From Agromyces flavus (GTDB lineage Bacteria > Actinomycetota > Actinomycetes > Actinomycetales > Microbacteriaceae): a stretch of DNA of 64,000 nt. The position numbers and the translations under genes were made by a program. The stretch covers positions 3,162,001-3,226,000 of the forward strand of contig NZ_LT629755.1 of the NCBI RefSeq assembly GCF_900104685.1. The letters run 5' to 3'. This document shows, in pieces, positions 33,658-42,095 of the stretch; the first letter of the stretch is position 1, and every line of letters begins with the position of its first letter. The notes beneath the pieces were generated by a model that did not search any database, was not told the DNA's origin, and worked only from the letters and a program-made list of their open reading frames with translations.

Positions 33658-34745
33658 CAGAAGTACCCGTCCTTCTTGCGGTCCTCCATGGCCGCCTCCG
33701 AGAGGCGGTCGTCGGCGCGGGTCGCGCCGCGCTCGGTGAGGGTGGATGCCGCGACCTCGCGGACGATCTCGGGCAGCGTCGCGGCATCCGACAGCACCGC
33801 GCCGGTGCAGCTCAGGTCGCCGACGGTGCGATAGCGCACGGTGCGGCGCTCGACCGTCTCGCCCGTCCGCGGCGCGGACACGTCGCTGACGGCGAGCCAC
33901 ATGCCGTCACGCGCATACACGTCTCGTTCGTGCGCGAAGTACAGCGGCGGCAGCGCGATGCCCTCGCGCTCGATGTAGCGCCACACGTCGAGCTCGGTCC
34001 AGTTCGAGATCGGGAACGCCCGCACATGCTGGCCGACGGTGTGGCGGCCGTTGTAGAGGCTCCAGAGCTCGGGGCGCTGGTTGCGCGGATCCCACTGGCC
34101 GAACTCGTCGCGCAGCGAGATGATGCGCTCCTTGGCACGGGCCTTGTCCTCGTCGCGGCGCGCGCCGCCGAAGACCGCGTCGTGCTTGCCGGCCGCGATG
34201 GCGTCGAGCAGCGGCTGGGTCTGCAGCGGGTTGCGCGTGCCATCCGAGCGTTCCTGCAGTCGGCCGTCGTCGAGGTAGTCCTGCACCGAGGCGACTTCGA
34301 GGCGGATGCCGAGCCGCGCGACGGTCTCGTCGCGGAACCGCAGCACCTCGGGGAAGTTGTGGCCGGTGTCGACGTGGAGCACCGGGAAGGGCACCTTCGC
34401 GGGCCAGAACGCCTTGGTGGCGAGATGGAGCACGACGACCGAGTCCTTGCCCCCCGAGAAGAGCAGCACCGGGCGCTCGAACTCGGCGACGACCTCGCGG
34501 ATGATGTGGATGGCCTCGGCCTCGAGCGCGTCGAGCGCGTCGAGGTGCCCCGTCGGGACCGCTGCACGAGGAACCGCCGGGGATGTCGTCTCGACGGCGT
34601 CCCCCTCGCCGGTGTTCCTGAAAGCAAGGACGTCGTCCCGGAGGGAGTGGTCGTCCTTCGATTCAGGAGTCACCGGGAACTCTTCATGTCGAGATGGCGC
34701 GTACTGCGCCGGCTCCACCGACTGACCGGGGGTGAGCTCGTTCAT
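33657..34745 (-). CDS. cysD: Sulfate adenylyltransferase subunit 2, with long N-terminal extension
   Basis: A 362-residue protein. From about residue 68 (LDALDALEAEAIHIIREV) it is a typical CysD, with the pyrophosphatase loop LFSGGKDSVV, HVDTGHNFPEVLRFRDE, GARRDEDKARAKER and FPISNWTELDVWRYI, ending in the family tail RKKDGYF. With CysN it makes adenylyl sulfate from ATP and sulfate. The first 65 or so residues are extra. They are low-complexity and partly encoded by an inverted repeat (34611-34674). The start at 34745 is supported by a four-base overlap with the cysH stop; an internal start close to residue 60 would give the usual length. Confidence 0.93.
   Translation of the reverse strand: MNELTPGQSVEPAQYAPSRHEEFPVTPESKDDHSLRDDVLAFRNTGEGDAVETTSPAVPRAAVPTGHLDALDALEAEAIHIIREVVAEFERPVLLFSGGKDSVVVLHLATKAFWPAKVPFPVLHVDTGHNFPEVLRFRDETVARLGIRLEVASVQDYLDDGRLQERSDGTRNPLQTQPLLDAIAAGKHDAVFGGARRDEDKARAKERIISLRDEFGQWDPRNQRPELWSLYNGRHTVGQHVRAFPISNWTELDVWRYIEREGIALPPLYFAHERDVYARDGMWLAVSDVSAPRTGETVERRTVRYRTVGDLSCTGAVLSDAATLPEIVREVAASTLTERGATRADDRLSEAAMEDRKKDGYF
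34611..34674. repeat. Inverted repeat inside the 5' part of cysD
   Basis: Arms of about 24 bp, GGTGTTCCTGAAAGCAAGGA on the left and TCCTTCGATTCAGGAGTCACC reversed on the right, with about 75-80 percent pairing. It contains the TTTCAGGA core of the elements at 25206 and 27120 but in the opposite orientation relative to the centre. It is read through in frame as part of the CysD extension. Confidence 0.5.
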
Positions 34746-35500
34746 AGGTGCAATCCGCATTCCGTCTTCGAGAGGCCGGCCCAGCGGCCCGACCTCGGGT
34801 CCTCGCCCGCGGCGACGGGCTTGGTGCAGGGCTCGCACCCGATCGAGGGATAGCCCTGCGACATGAGGAGGTTGACGGGCACCTGGAACGCACCCGCGTA
34901 GTCGAGGAGGTCGTCGAAGGTCCAGGCCGCGACGGGATTCACCTTCACGAGCCCGTTCCGCTCGTCGTACGTGACGAGCGGCGTGAGCGTGCGCGTGGGC
35001 GCCTCGTCGCGGCGGACGCCCGTGAACCACACCTCGTAGCCGCCGAGCGCACGCTGCAGCGGTTCGACCTTGCGGCGCGCGCAGCACAGGGCCGGGTCGC
35101 GCGCGAAGAGCTCGGCGCCGAGCTCGGCGTCCTGCTGGGGGACGGTCTGCCCGGGCAGCACGTCGACGATGCGCACGTCGAGCGCACGGGCGACCTCGTC
35201 GCGCGTCGCGTACGTCTCGGCGAAGTGGTAGCCCGTGTCGAGGAAGAGGACGTCGACGCCCGGGAGGTACTGCGCCACGAGGTGCGGCAGCGCGGCGTCG
35301 GCCATCGAACAGGCGACGGCCGCGGCATCCGTCGAGAAGTTCGCGGCGACCCACGCGACGACCTCGGCGGGGGAGGCCTCATGGTCGGTGAGGCTGCCGA
35401 GCGCGGCGTTGCCGGCCTCGGCGAGAGCACGAAGCTCGTCGGCGGAGCGGCGGCTCCCTGCCGCGATGGGTGCCGCCAGGCCGATGTTCCGGGCGCTCAC
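34742..35500 (-). CDS. cysH: Adenylyl-sulfate reductase (thioredoxin-dependent)
   Basis: A 252-residue enzyme that reduces APS to sulfite. It has VAWVAANFSTDAAAVACSMAD, LFLDTGYHFAETYATRDEV, then CCARRKVEPLQRAL and GCEPCTKPVAAGEDPRSGRW, the two cysteine pairs that bind a 4Fe-4S cluster and mark APS rather than PAPS reductases. The C-terminal ECGLHL holds the catalytic cysteine. It starts at GTG 35500, overlapping the cysI stop by GTGA. This fits the operon, which makes APS with CysDN and has no APS kinase. Confidence 0.94.
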   Translation of the reverse strand: MSARNIGLAAPIAAGSRRSADELRALAEAGNAALGSLTDHEASPAEVVAWVAANFSTDAAAVACSMADAALPHLVAQYLPGVDVLFLDTGYHFAETYATRDEVARALDVRIVDVLPGQTVPQQDAELGAELFARDPALCCARRKVEPLQRALGGYEVWFTGVRRDEAPTRTLTPLVTYDERNGLVKVNPVAAWTFDDLLDYAGAFQVPVNLLMSQGYPSIGCEPCTKPVAAGEDPRSGRWAGLSKTECGLHL

Positions 35501-37275
35501 CGCAGGGCCTCCTCGTCGGCGCGGTGCGCCCACTGGGCGAACGTCTCGTCGGCGTCCCCGTTGCGCTCGTCGAGGAACCGCGTGACCACGCGCTCGACGT
35601 AGTCGGCGATGCCGTCGGCGGCGACCTTGAGGCCGCGGACGGTGCGGCCGAGGCCGGCCTCGTCGCGGTCCTGCGAGGCGAGCCCGCCGCCGAGGTGCAC
35701 CTGGTAGCCGGGCACCTGCTCTCCGTCGATCGTGACGAGCTGGCCTTTCAGGCCGATGTCGGCAGTCTGGATGCGCGCGCAGGAGTTCGGGCAGCCGTTC
35801 ACGTGCAGCGCGATCGGGTGCGGCAGGTCGAACGCGGCGAGCCGCTCCTCCAGGTCGAGCACCGCGGCCGTCGCATATGCCTTGGTCTCGACGATCGCGA
35901 GCTTGCAGAACTCGATGCCCGTGCACGCGATGGTGCCGCGGCGGATGAGGCTGGGCCGAGCCTGCAGCCCGAGCTCGTCGAGGCCGGCGATGAGCGATTC
36001 GACGCGGTCACCGGGGATGTCGAGGATGACGACCTTCTGGTGCGGCGTCGTGCGCAGGCGGGTCGACCCGTGCGCCTCGACGAGGTCGGCGAGCTTGGTC
36101 AGCACCGGCCCGGACACGCGCCCGACGATGGGGGTCGCGCCGACGTAGTAGCGGCCGTCCTTCTGCCGGTGCACGCCGACGTGGTCGCCGGGCGTCGAAG
36201 GCGTGGGCGCGGCCGGACCGTCGGGCAGCGCGTACCCGAGGTACTCGGTCTCGAGGATCTCCCGGAACTTCGCGGTGCCCCAGTCGGCGAGCAGGAACTT
36301 CAGGCGAGCCTTGTTGCGCAGTCGCCGGTAGCCGTAGTCGCGGAAGATCTGCGCGACGCCGTGCCACGCGTCGGCGACGCGCTCGGGCGCGACGAACACG
36401 CCGAGCCGCTCGGCCAGCCGCGGTGCGGTCGAGAGCCCGCCGCCCACCCAGAGGTCGTACCCGATGCCGAGCGTCGGGTGCTCGACTGCGACGAACGCGA
36501 CGTCGTTGATCTCGTGCACGACGTCCTGGCTCGGGTGGCCCGTGAGGGCCGACTTGAACTTGCGCGGGAGGTTCGCGAGCGACTCGTCGCCGATGAAGCG
36601 CGAGGTGATCTCGTCGATCTGCGGCGTCGGGTCGATGAGCTCGTCGGCTGCGATCCCCGCGACCGGCGAGCCGAGCACGACGCGGGGCACGTCGCCGCAC
36701 GCCTCCGTCGTGCCGAGGCCGACCGCCTCGAGCCGGCGCCAGATCTCGGGCACGTCCTCGACGCGGATCCAGTGGAGCTGCACGTTCTGGCGATCGGTGA
36801 GGTCGGCGGTGTCGCGCCCGAACTCGGTCGAGATGCCGCCGATCACCCGCAACTGCTCGGTGGTGAGCTGGCCGCCGTCGATGCGGACGCGCAGCATGAA
36901 GTACTCGTCCTCGAGCTCGTGCGGCTCGAGCGTCGCGGTGCGGCCGCCGTCGATGCCCGGCTTGCGCTGCGTGTAGAGGCCCCACCAGCGGAAGCGCCCG
37001 TGCAGGTCGGTCGGGTCGATCGAGGCGAAGCCGCCGGCCGCATAGGTCGACTCGATGCGCTCGCGCACCGCCAGGCCGCCGTCGGCCTGCTTCCATTCCT
37101 CGTTGGCGTTGAGCGGGGCCGTGCCGTCGACCTTCCATTGCCCGTTCGGCTTCGCCGAGGGCCGGGGCGGGCGGATGTCGCCTGCCGGGCGCTCGCCGCG
37201 GACGGGACGCTCGCCCGGTGCGGGACGGCCGGCGCGCGGCGGCCGCGTCGCGGCATCCGTCGTCTCGATCGTCAC
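35497..37275 (-). CDS. cysI: Assimilatory ferredoxin-dependent sulfite reductase
   Basis: A 592-residue siroheme and 4Fe-4S enzyme reducing sulfite to sulfide. Two ferredoxin-like halves (DEYFMLRVRIDGGQLTTEQ and TRLRTTPHQKVVIL) carry the siroheme contacts. CTGIEFCKLAIVETK and HVNGCPNSCARIQTADIG supply the four cluster cysteines (C-x5-C, C-x3-C). Electrons should come from ferredoxin via the fpr product at the other end of the operon. The GTG at 37275 has GAGAGGGG upstream; the longer frame from 37374 is unlikely. The first 45 residues are basic and proline-rich. First gene of the operon. Confidence 0.94.
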   Translation of the reverse strand: MTIETTDAATRPPRAGRPAPGERPVRGERPAGDIRPPRPSAKPNGQWKVDGTAPLNANEEWKQADGGLAVRERIESTYAAGGFASIDPTDLHGRFRWWGLYTQRKPGIDGGRTATLEPHELEDEYFMLRVRIDGGQLTTEQLRVIGGISTEFGRDTADLTDRQNVQLHWIRVEDVPEIWRRLEAVGLGTTEACGDVPRVVLGSPVAGIAADELIDPTPQIDEITSRFIGDESLANLPRKFKSALTGHPSQDVVHEINDVAFVAVEHPTLGIGYDLWVGGGLSTAPRLAERLGVFVAPERVADAWHGVAQIFRDYGYRRLRNKARLKFLLADWGTAKFREILETEYLGYALPDGPAAPTPSTPGDHVGVHRQKDGRYYVGATPIVGRVSGPVLTKLADLVEAHGSTRLRTTPHQKVVILDIPGDRVESLIAGLDELGLQARPSLIRRGTIACTGIEFCKLAIVETKAYATAAVLDLEERLAAFDLPHPIALHVNGCPNSCARIQTADIGLKGQLVTIDGEQVPGYQVHLGGGLASQDRDEAGLGRTVRGLKVAADGIADYVERVVTRFLDERNGDADETFAQWAHRADEEALR

Positions 37276-37293
37276 GGGGTCCCCTCTCGCTCG

Positions 37294-37313
37294 CGCACCC
37301 CGATCGGGGTGCG
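37294..37313. promoter_or_regulatory. Perfect 20-bp palindrome in the cysI leader
   Basis: CGCACCCCGATCGGGGTGCG is its own reverse complement. It lies 18 bases upstream of the cysI GTG and just before the ribosome site, inside the likely leader. It could be a protein-binding site or a leader hairpin affecting translation. Confidence 0.5.
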
Positions 37314-37374
37314 TGGGCTCGAAGGTACGGGGCCCGGGCGGATGCCGACAGGTAGGCCCGTCACGATGGGTCAC

Positions 37375-37404
37375 GTGATGTCATGCGGTGTCGCATGACG
37401 TCAC
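37375..37404. promoter_or_regulatory. Candidate operator upstream of the sulfur operon
   Basis: Inverted repeat GTGATGTCATGCG (37375-37387) and CGCATGACGTCAC (37392-37404), one mismatch, 4-base spacer. It lies about 100 bases upstream of cysI, in the gap before the hypothetical gene's stop. Position and symmetry suit a dimeric sulfur regulator; which one is unknown. Confidence 0.6.
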
Positions 37405-37425
37405 ACGCGACGTAACGCGAGCTGT

Positions 37426-37761
37426 CTAGAGGTCGTCGTAGACGTTGCCGCCGGGACCCTGCGTCATCACCGCGGACGGTCCGGGCGGATGCTGGAGGGC
37501 ACCGGTGAGTCGCTTCAGCTGGTCCACGAGCTCCTCGTCGACCAGCTCCTCGTCCTCACTCTGCTCGGCGTCCGCGATCAGCTGACTGGCCGGGCCGAGG
37601 AGAAGGGTCGCGTGTCCGACCGAGCCGTCCTCCTCACGCGTCGGAATCTCGAACGTGGCCGCGGTCGCCGCCTTCGCGAGCATCTGCGCGTACTGGAGCA
37701 GAGCGTGGGCGATCTCCGAGCCCGTCAGGATCGAGTCTCCCGCGTAGTAGATCCGATGCAT
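37426..37761 (-). CDS. Hypothetical protein, 111 residues
   Basis: I do not recognise this protein. It begins MHRIYYAGDSILTGSEIAHALLQYAQ and has an acidic glutamate- and aspartate-rich centre (DAEQSEDEELVDEELVDQL) and a Gly/Pro-rich tail ending GGNVYDDL. No signal peptide, membrane segment or metal motif is seen. The coding-like third-position pattern and the open frame across the gap support it as real. The start at 37761 has no strong ribosome site. It lies between the sulfur operon and the chelatase gene on the same strand, but nothing ties it to their function. Confidence 0.6.
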   Translation of the reverse strand: MHRIYYAGDSILTGSEIAHALLQYAQMLAKAATAATFEIPTREEDGSVGHATLLLGPASQLIADAEQSEDEELVDEELVDQLKRLTGALQHPPGPSAVMTQGPGGNVYDDL

Positions 37762-37824
37762 GATCCCTGAATACGCGATCGCCGCCGACGGCGACAGGGC
37801 TTGACCCGCTCGGGTCGCCCGGTC

Positions 37825-38562
37825 TCACGAGATGAGCGGGGCGGACGCCGCGTAGCGGTCGAGCACGATGTCGACGAGCTCCCGCGGGGCGGGTGCATCC
37901 GGCACGAGCAGCGGCTGGGCGGTCACGTCGGCGCCGGCGGCACGCGCGAGGTCGTCGAAGTAGCCGGGCGCGAGCAGGTAGTTGGCGACGACGACCCGCG
38001 CTGATGTGGCATCCGCTCGCGCCGCCGCGACCGCGTCGGGCAGGCGCGGCTCGGCGGCCGAGAGGAAGCCCACGAGGACGTCGCGACCGGATGCCTCGGC
38101 GAGTCGCCTCGCCTGGTCGCGGCAGTCCTCGACCGCGCGTCGGTCGCTGGAGCCCGCGACCGCGAGCACGATCCGGTCGTCGGCTCCCAGGCCGGCCTCC
38201 TCGAGCCTCCGCAGCAGCAGTGCGGCGAGCCGGTCGTCGGGGCCGAGCGCTCCCGCGAGCACCACGGGGCGGGTCGTCTCGTCGGCGACCGCCTCCGTGA
38301 GATCGACGTACACGTGGTACCCCGCCGAGAGCAGCAGGGGCACGACGACCGCGGGCTCACCCGCGCCGAGCGAGGCGAGGGTCGCGGGGACGTCGGGCTG
38401 CTCGACGTCGACGTGGCCGAGCCGCACGCTCGGCGTGCCATCCGGATGCCGCTGCGCCAGCGCCTGGGCGAGGGCGTCGTGCAGCCCGCGCACGGCGCGC
38501 CGGCCCTCGGGCGAGGATGTGCCGTGCGAGATGCCGACGAGGGCGGGGGGCCGGTCGCTCAT
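37825..38562 (-). CDS. Sirohydrochlorin chelatase-like protein (CbiX/SirB family)
   Basis: A 245-residue protein with two similar halves, each of the class II chelatase type. PALVGISHGTSSPEGRRAV has the metal-binding histidine of the first half, and VVPLLLSAGYHVYVDL the second of the pair. The later half (VLAVAGSSDRRAVEDCRDQA, VVVANYLLAPGYFDDLAR) has lost the first histidine, as in many actinobacterial versions. It would insert iron (or cobalt) into sirohydrochlorin, giving siroheme for the sulfite reductase downstream. Together with cobA it completes most of siroheme synthesis; a separate precorrin-2 dehydrogenase is not seen here. Confidence 0.88.
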   Translation of the reverse strand: MSDRPPALVGISHGTSSPEGRRAVRGLHDALAQALAQRHPDGTPSVRLGHVDVEQPDVPATLASLGAGEPAVVVPLLLSAGYHVYVDLTEAVADETTRPVVLAGALGPDDRLAALLLRRLEEAGLGADDRIVLAVAGSSDRRAVEDCRDQARRLAEASGRDVLVGFLSAAEPRLPDAVAAARADATSARVVVANYLLAPGYFDDLARAAGADVTAQPLLVPDAPAPRELVDIVLDRYAASAPLIS

Positions 38563-38613
38563 GCGTCCATGCTCGCAAACCGATGGGGTGCGCGTCGCCG
38601 CATGACGGCGGCG

Positions 38614-40527
38614 TCAGAAGCTGGTGACGAGATCGCCGAGCACCTCGTCGATCTCGGTCGGGTCGGTCGCGTCGTAGTAGTGGGCGCCAGTCGCACTCGA
38701 GATGGACTGCAGCGTCTTCACGTCGGCGTCGGCGCCGTACGCGAGCGTGAACACGAGCACCGGAGTGGTGTGGTGCAGGTCCTCGAGGGTCGCGATCATC
38801 TGCGCCGAGGTCGTGCTCGGCGCCTCGGTCTCGTTCCGGCCGTCGCTCAGCAGCACGATCGCGTTGATGCGATCGGGGTCGTAGTCGTCGCCCTGCTGCT
38901 TCGCGAACGTGTCGACCGCCTCGTACAGCGGCGTCCACTCGATGGGCTGGAGCTTCGCCAGCGCCGCCTCGAACCGGTCGCGGGTGTCGGCGATGTCGTC
39001 GACCGCGCTCACCTCGCCGGGCGCGAGCGGGTTCGCGTCGACCTCGGAGAACGCGGCCAGGCCGACGTGGTCGCCGTCGGCGAAGTGGTCGAGCGCCTGC
39101 GAGATCGCGGCCTTCGCCGCCTCGAGCTTGGTCGCGCCCGTGGAGATCCGATCGCCCATCGAACCCGAGACGTCGACGAGGAACAGCACGTTGGCTCGCT
39201 TGCGCACGTCGGGGAACGCCTCGTGCATGGCCACGACGACGGTCGGCTCGGGGAACGCGAGGCCGCCTCGGGGCGTCTCGGCGAGTGCGCCGACGCTCGC
39301 GACGCCGGGGTCGAGCTCGCGATTCAGGTCGCGGTACCCCGTCTCGCGCACGATCGCCTGCCCCTCCTCGGTGGTCGCGAACCGCAAGAAGTCCTCCGCG
39401 GCGGCCGCCTCGGCCTCATCCACCCAGGCACCGGTGAGCACCACCGCGGGATTGTCGGCGACGTAGAACCCGTCGGTCGGGTAGATCGGCACGAGCTGCT
39501 CGGCGGGCGGCTCGCTCTCGATCCGGGTCACGCCGTCGCGGCTCGTGATGCCGCGGTTGTAGTCCCAGACCGACTTCTCGTCGACGATGACGGCCGAGAG
39601 GAAGTCCGCGGCCGATCCGCCCTTGTCCTCTGCCTGACGGGCGTGCCAGAGGAAGTGCTCGGGCGTGGCCATGTAGTGGCTCGTCGCGAGCTCGTGCTGC
39701 CGGACCTCGTCGGTGATCTCGTCGTCGGCGATGTCGTCGGCGGAGAGCTCGGCGACTGAGCCCGCGGCCGCCCCGTAGGAGGCGAGCATCGCGGCCTCGC
39801 CCGAGCTCGCGACGAGCGGGCTGGTCTTGCCGAGCTTGAACTCGCCCCACTCGGGGTGGTCGAGGTCGTTCCAGACCTCCTCGTCGTCGGCGGTCGCGAA
39901 CACGTCGGCCCAGGTCGGCGGCTCCTCGTCCCACCCGATCGCCGAGGCGAGCTCCTCGGGCATCGCGAGCACGATGTCGGAGGAGCCGATGCTCTCGCCC
40001 TCCTCGGGCACGTTCGCCGAGCCGCCGGCCTCGCGGGCGATGCCGAGCCACGAGCTCGCATCGGGGATCCACAGCGTCGGGCGCTCGTCCTCGGGCAGCT
40101 CGGTGAAGCCGACCGCCGCCTCCTCGGCCGCGATGCCCGACTTGTCCTTCGTGGCGACGACGGTGACGCACGAGCCGTCGACGTTCCGCGGCTCGGCGTT
40201 GTAGGCCTCGGCGAGCGTCGAGACCATCTCGGCGTTCTCGAACGACGACAGCGCCCGCACGGTCGTGCACGGCTCCGTTCCAGGGGTGGGTGCGGGCTCG
40301 TCGGAGGGGAACACGATCGGCTCGGGCTGGGCGGTCTCGGCCGGGGCTGCAGTGGTGCCGCCCTGGCTGCCGAGCATGGCCGCGGTGACGGCGCCGCCGA
40401 CGGCCAGCAGCGCGACGACGGCCACTGCGGCGCCGATCCACAGCGCGCGCTGGCGCCGCCGTCGGCCCTCCTCGCGGATCCGACGGCGGTCGCGTCGTGC
40501 GGGAACGGTCTCCGGTGCGTCGCGCAT
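38614..40527 (-). CDS. Membrane-anchored substrate-binding and vWA domain protein
   Basis: A 637-residue protein. After a basic N terminus a single transmembrane helix (about residues 26-48) anchors it outside. A periplasmic-binding-protein-like domain (about 75-440) resembles extracellular solute-binding proteins of the SBP_bac_11 type. A von Willebrand A domain follows (about 440-637), with the MIDAS motif DVSGSMGD, then a TxxD-like position and LLSDGRNE. Metal-dependent vWA domains bind other proteins. The combination is known in actinobacteria but its job is not settled. GGAGGA 6 bases before ATG 40527 decides the start. The C terminus ends DLVTSF. Confidence 0.82.
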   Translation of the reverse strand: MRDAPETVPARRDRRRIREEGRRRRQRALWIGAAVAVVALLAVGGAVTAAMLGSQGGTTAAPAETAQPEPIVFPSDEPAPTPGTEPCTTVRALSSFENAEMVSTLAEAYNAEPRNVDGSCVTVVATKDKSGIAAEEAAVGFTELPEDERPTLWIPDASSWLGIAREAGGSANVPEEGESIGSSDIVLAMPEELASAIGWDEEPPTWADVFATADDEEVWNDLDHPEWGEFKLGKTSPLVASSGEAAMLASYGAAAGSVAELSADDIADDEITDEVRQHELATSHYMATPEHFLWHARQAEDKGGSAADFLSAVIVDEKSVWDYNRGITSRDGVTRIESEPPAEQLVPIYPTDGFYVADNPAVVLTGAWVDEAEAAAAEDFLRFATTEEGQAIVRETGYRDLNRELDPGVASVGALAETPRGGLAFPEPTVVVAMHEAFPDVRKRANVLFLVDVSGSMGDRISTGATKLEAAKAAISQALDHFADGDHVGLAAFSEVDANPLAPGEVSAVDDIADTRDRFEAALAKLQPIEWTPLYEAVDTFAKQQGDDYDPDRINAIVLLSDGRNETEAPSTTSAQMIATLEDLHHTTPVLVFTLAYGADADVKTLQSISSATGAHYYDATDPTEIDEVLGDLVTSF

Positions 40528-40621
40528 CGCTCGTCCTCCAGTCGGCGGCTGCCTCGTTGGTGAGCCTAGCTCAGCGCCCCCCGAATGGGGCCCGACCATC
40601 CTGTCACGCAGCGGAACCTCA

Positions 40622-41170
40622 TCAACCGGTCGAGTTGAGGAGGCCGACGATCACGGCCGTCCACCACGCGACCTGCGAGACGATCGCGCTCCCGACGAAG
40701 CCCGCTCGCGCGCGCGGCGGAAGGGAGGCGAACCGTGCGTTCCCCGGCAACCGGGCGAGAGCGTGGGTCCAGTGCGTGAGAGCGACGCCGTTGAGCGCGA
40801 GCACGAGCACGGCGGCCATCTTCACGAGCGTCGCGGGCTGCTGCAGGTCGGGCTCGAGCAGCGCTCCGCTCACGAGCAACCCGCCGAGTCCGACCCAGAC
40901 GGGCAGGATCATCGTGCGATCGGCCTGGCGGAGTTCGCGCACGCTGCTCCATCCGGTGGCCCACAGCAGGGCGTGCCACTCGATCATGAGCACCGCGCCG
41001 AGCCCGACGACGAGCGAGGCGAGGTGCACGAACAGCGCGATCCCGTGCAGCCAGTCGGGCGGCGTGACGACCGCCGCCGCCCAGACGGTGACGGCCCACG
41101 CGGCGGCGACACCGGCGTACGCGACGAGCCGGCGCCGCCTGCTGCGCGCCCGCTTCTCCCTGAGGGTCAT
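40622..41170 (-). CDS. Small integral membrane protein
   Basis: A 182-residue protein with about four hydrophobic helices (residues 14-36, 40-62, 82-104 and 150-178) and a basic N terminus. I cannot name a family; there is no signature motif beyond the helices. Some features (paired histidines in LFVHLA, EWHALL and THWTHAL) recall haem- or copper-linked membrane proteins such as the DUF2269/CopD range, which is only a suggestion. ATG 41170 is the best start, with a GTG two codons upstream. Confidence 0.65.
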   Translation of the reverse strand: MTLREKRARSRRRRLVAYAGVAAAWAVTVWAAAVVTPPDWLHGIALFVHLASLVVGLGAVLMIEWHALLWATGWSSVRELRQADRTMILPVWVGLGGLLVSGALLEPDLQQPATLVKMAAVLVLALNGVALTHWTHALARLPGNARFASLPPRARAGFVGSAIVSQVAWWTAVIVGLLNSTG

Positions 41171-41306
41171 CGTCACGCCCGACCGCCCGTTTCGCCGGCG
41201 TGCCGCTCTCACGGACACGCGTCCGATTGCGTCAGCCCTCACACTATCCGGGACCAGCCGCCGGATGTCGCGACCGCGCGGCGCTGTGGACAGCTCGCGG
41301 ACGTGG

Positions 41307-42095
41307 CTACTCCACGACCAGAGCGAGCGAGGTGTCGCCGCAGGGGACGACGTCGGCCCCGCCCGGCAGCGGCGCGGCATCCGTCGCCCGACCCTCGGCC
41401 TCGGCCTCGCGGAGCGGGGCGAGCGCGTCGGCGAGCCCGTCGAGCCGGAGCAACGCACCGGTCGCGCGGTGGGTGTCGGTCGACGCCACGATGCGGCCCG
41501 ACGCGTTCACGATCGTGCACGTGCGGTCGGCGGCGCGGAGCACCGGCAGCAGCGCCTGCTCGAGGCGAGCGACGTAGACGTCGGCGCCCACCAGGCCGGC
41601 CATCTCGCCGTCGACGACGACGGGCGTGGTGATCGTGACGGTGTAGTCGTCGGTGCAGAGGTAGTCCACGTACGGGCCGGTGAGGTGCCGGCGGCCGGTG
41701 CGCGCCGGCACGCGCCACCACTCCAGCGTGGTGTAATCGCGGAACGCTTCGGCATCGGGATCGCTCACGGCGTCGAGGCGGCGCAGGCCCCCGCCGGTCT
41801 GCTCGACGCGGAACGGCGACGCACCGCTCAGCCACCACGCGAGGTGCCAGGGCGCGTCGGGGAGGAAGCCCGGCGCCGCGACGAATCCGGCTCCGGTGAT
41901 GAGCGTGCCCGGCCGCTCGAGCTCGCCCGCGACGAGGTCGGCGACGAGCGGATCGAATGAGGCGGCGCGCGGGTCGTCGTCGGCCTCGAGCGCCTGCTCG
42001 ACGCGGGTGCGCCATTCCTCGATCACGGCGAACACCGGGTCGATGGTCGCGGCGATGCGCTGCGCGATCCCGGTCGACGTGTCCACGAGCGTCAT
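41307..42095 (-). CDS. Cache/PDC sensor-like protein
   Basis: A 262-residue soluble protein resembling a ligand-binding PDC/Cache sensor domain without the usual transmembrane helices and signalling module. Family-like features are a long N-terminal helix (GIAQRIAATIDPVFAVIEEW), WWLSG, RDYTTLEWWRVPARTG, GPYVDYLCTDDYTVTITTPVVVDGEMAGLVGADV and a closing second lobe. The start overlaps the stop of the GntR gene (ATGA, 42092-42095), so the two are made together. It probably senses or buffers the substrate of the neighbouring transporter; that is inferred. Confidence 0.72.
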   Translation of the reverse strand: MTLVDTSTGIAQRIAATIDPVFAVIEEWRTRVEQALEADDDPRAASFDPLVADLVAGELERPGTLITGAGFVAAPGFLPDAPWHLAWWLSGASPFRVEQTGGGLRRLDAVSDPDAEAFRDYTTLEWWRVPARTGRRHLTGPYVDYLCTDDYTVTITTPVVVDGEMAGLVGADVYVARLEQALLPVLRAADRTCTIVNASGRIVASTDTHRATGALLRLDGLADALAPLREAEAEGRATDAAPLPGGADVVPCGDTSLALVVE

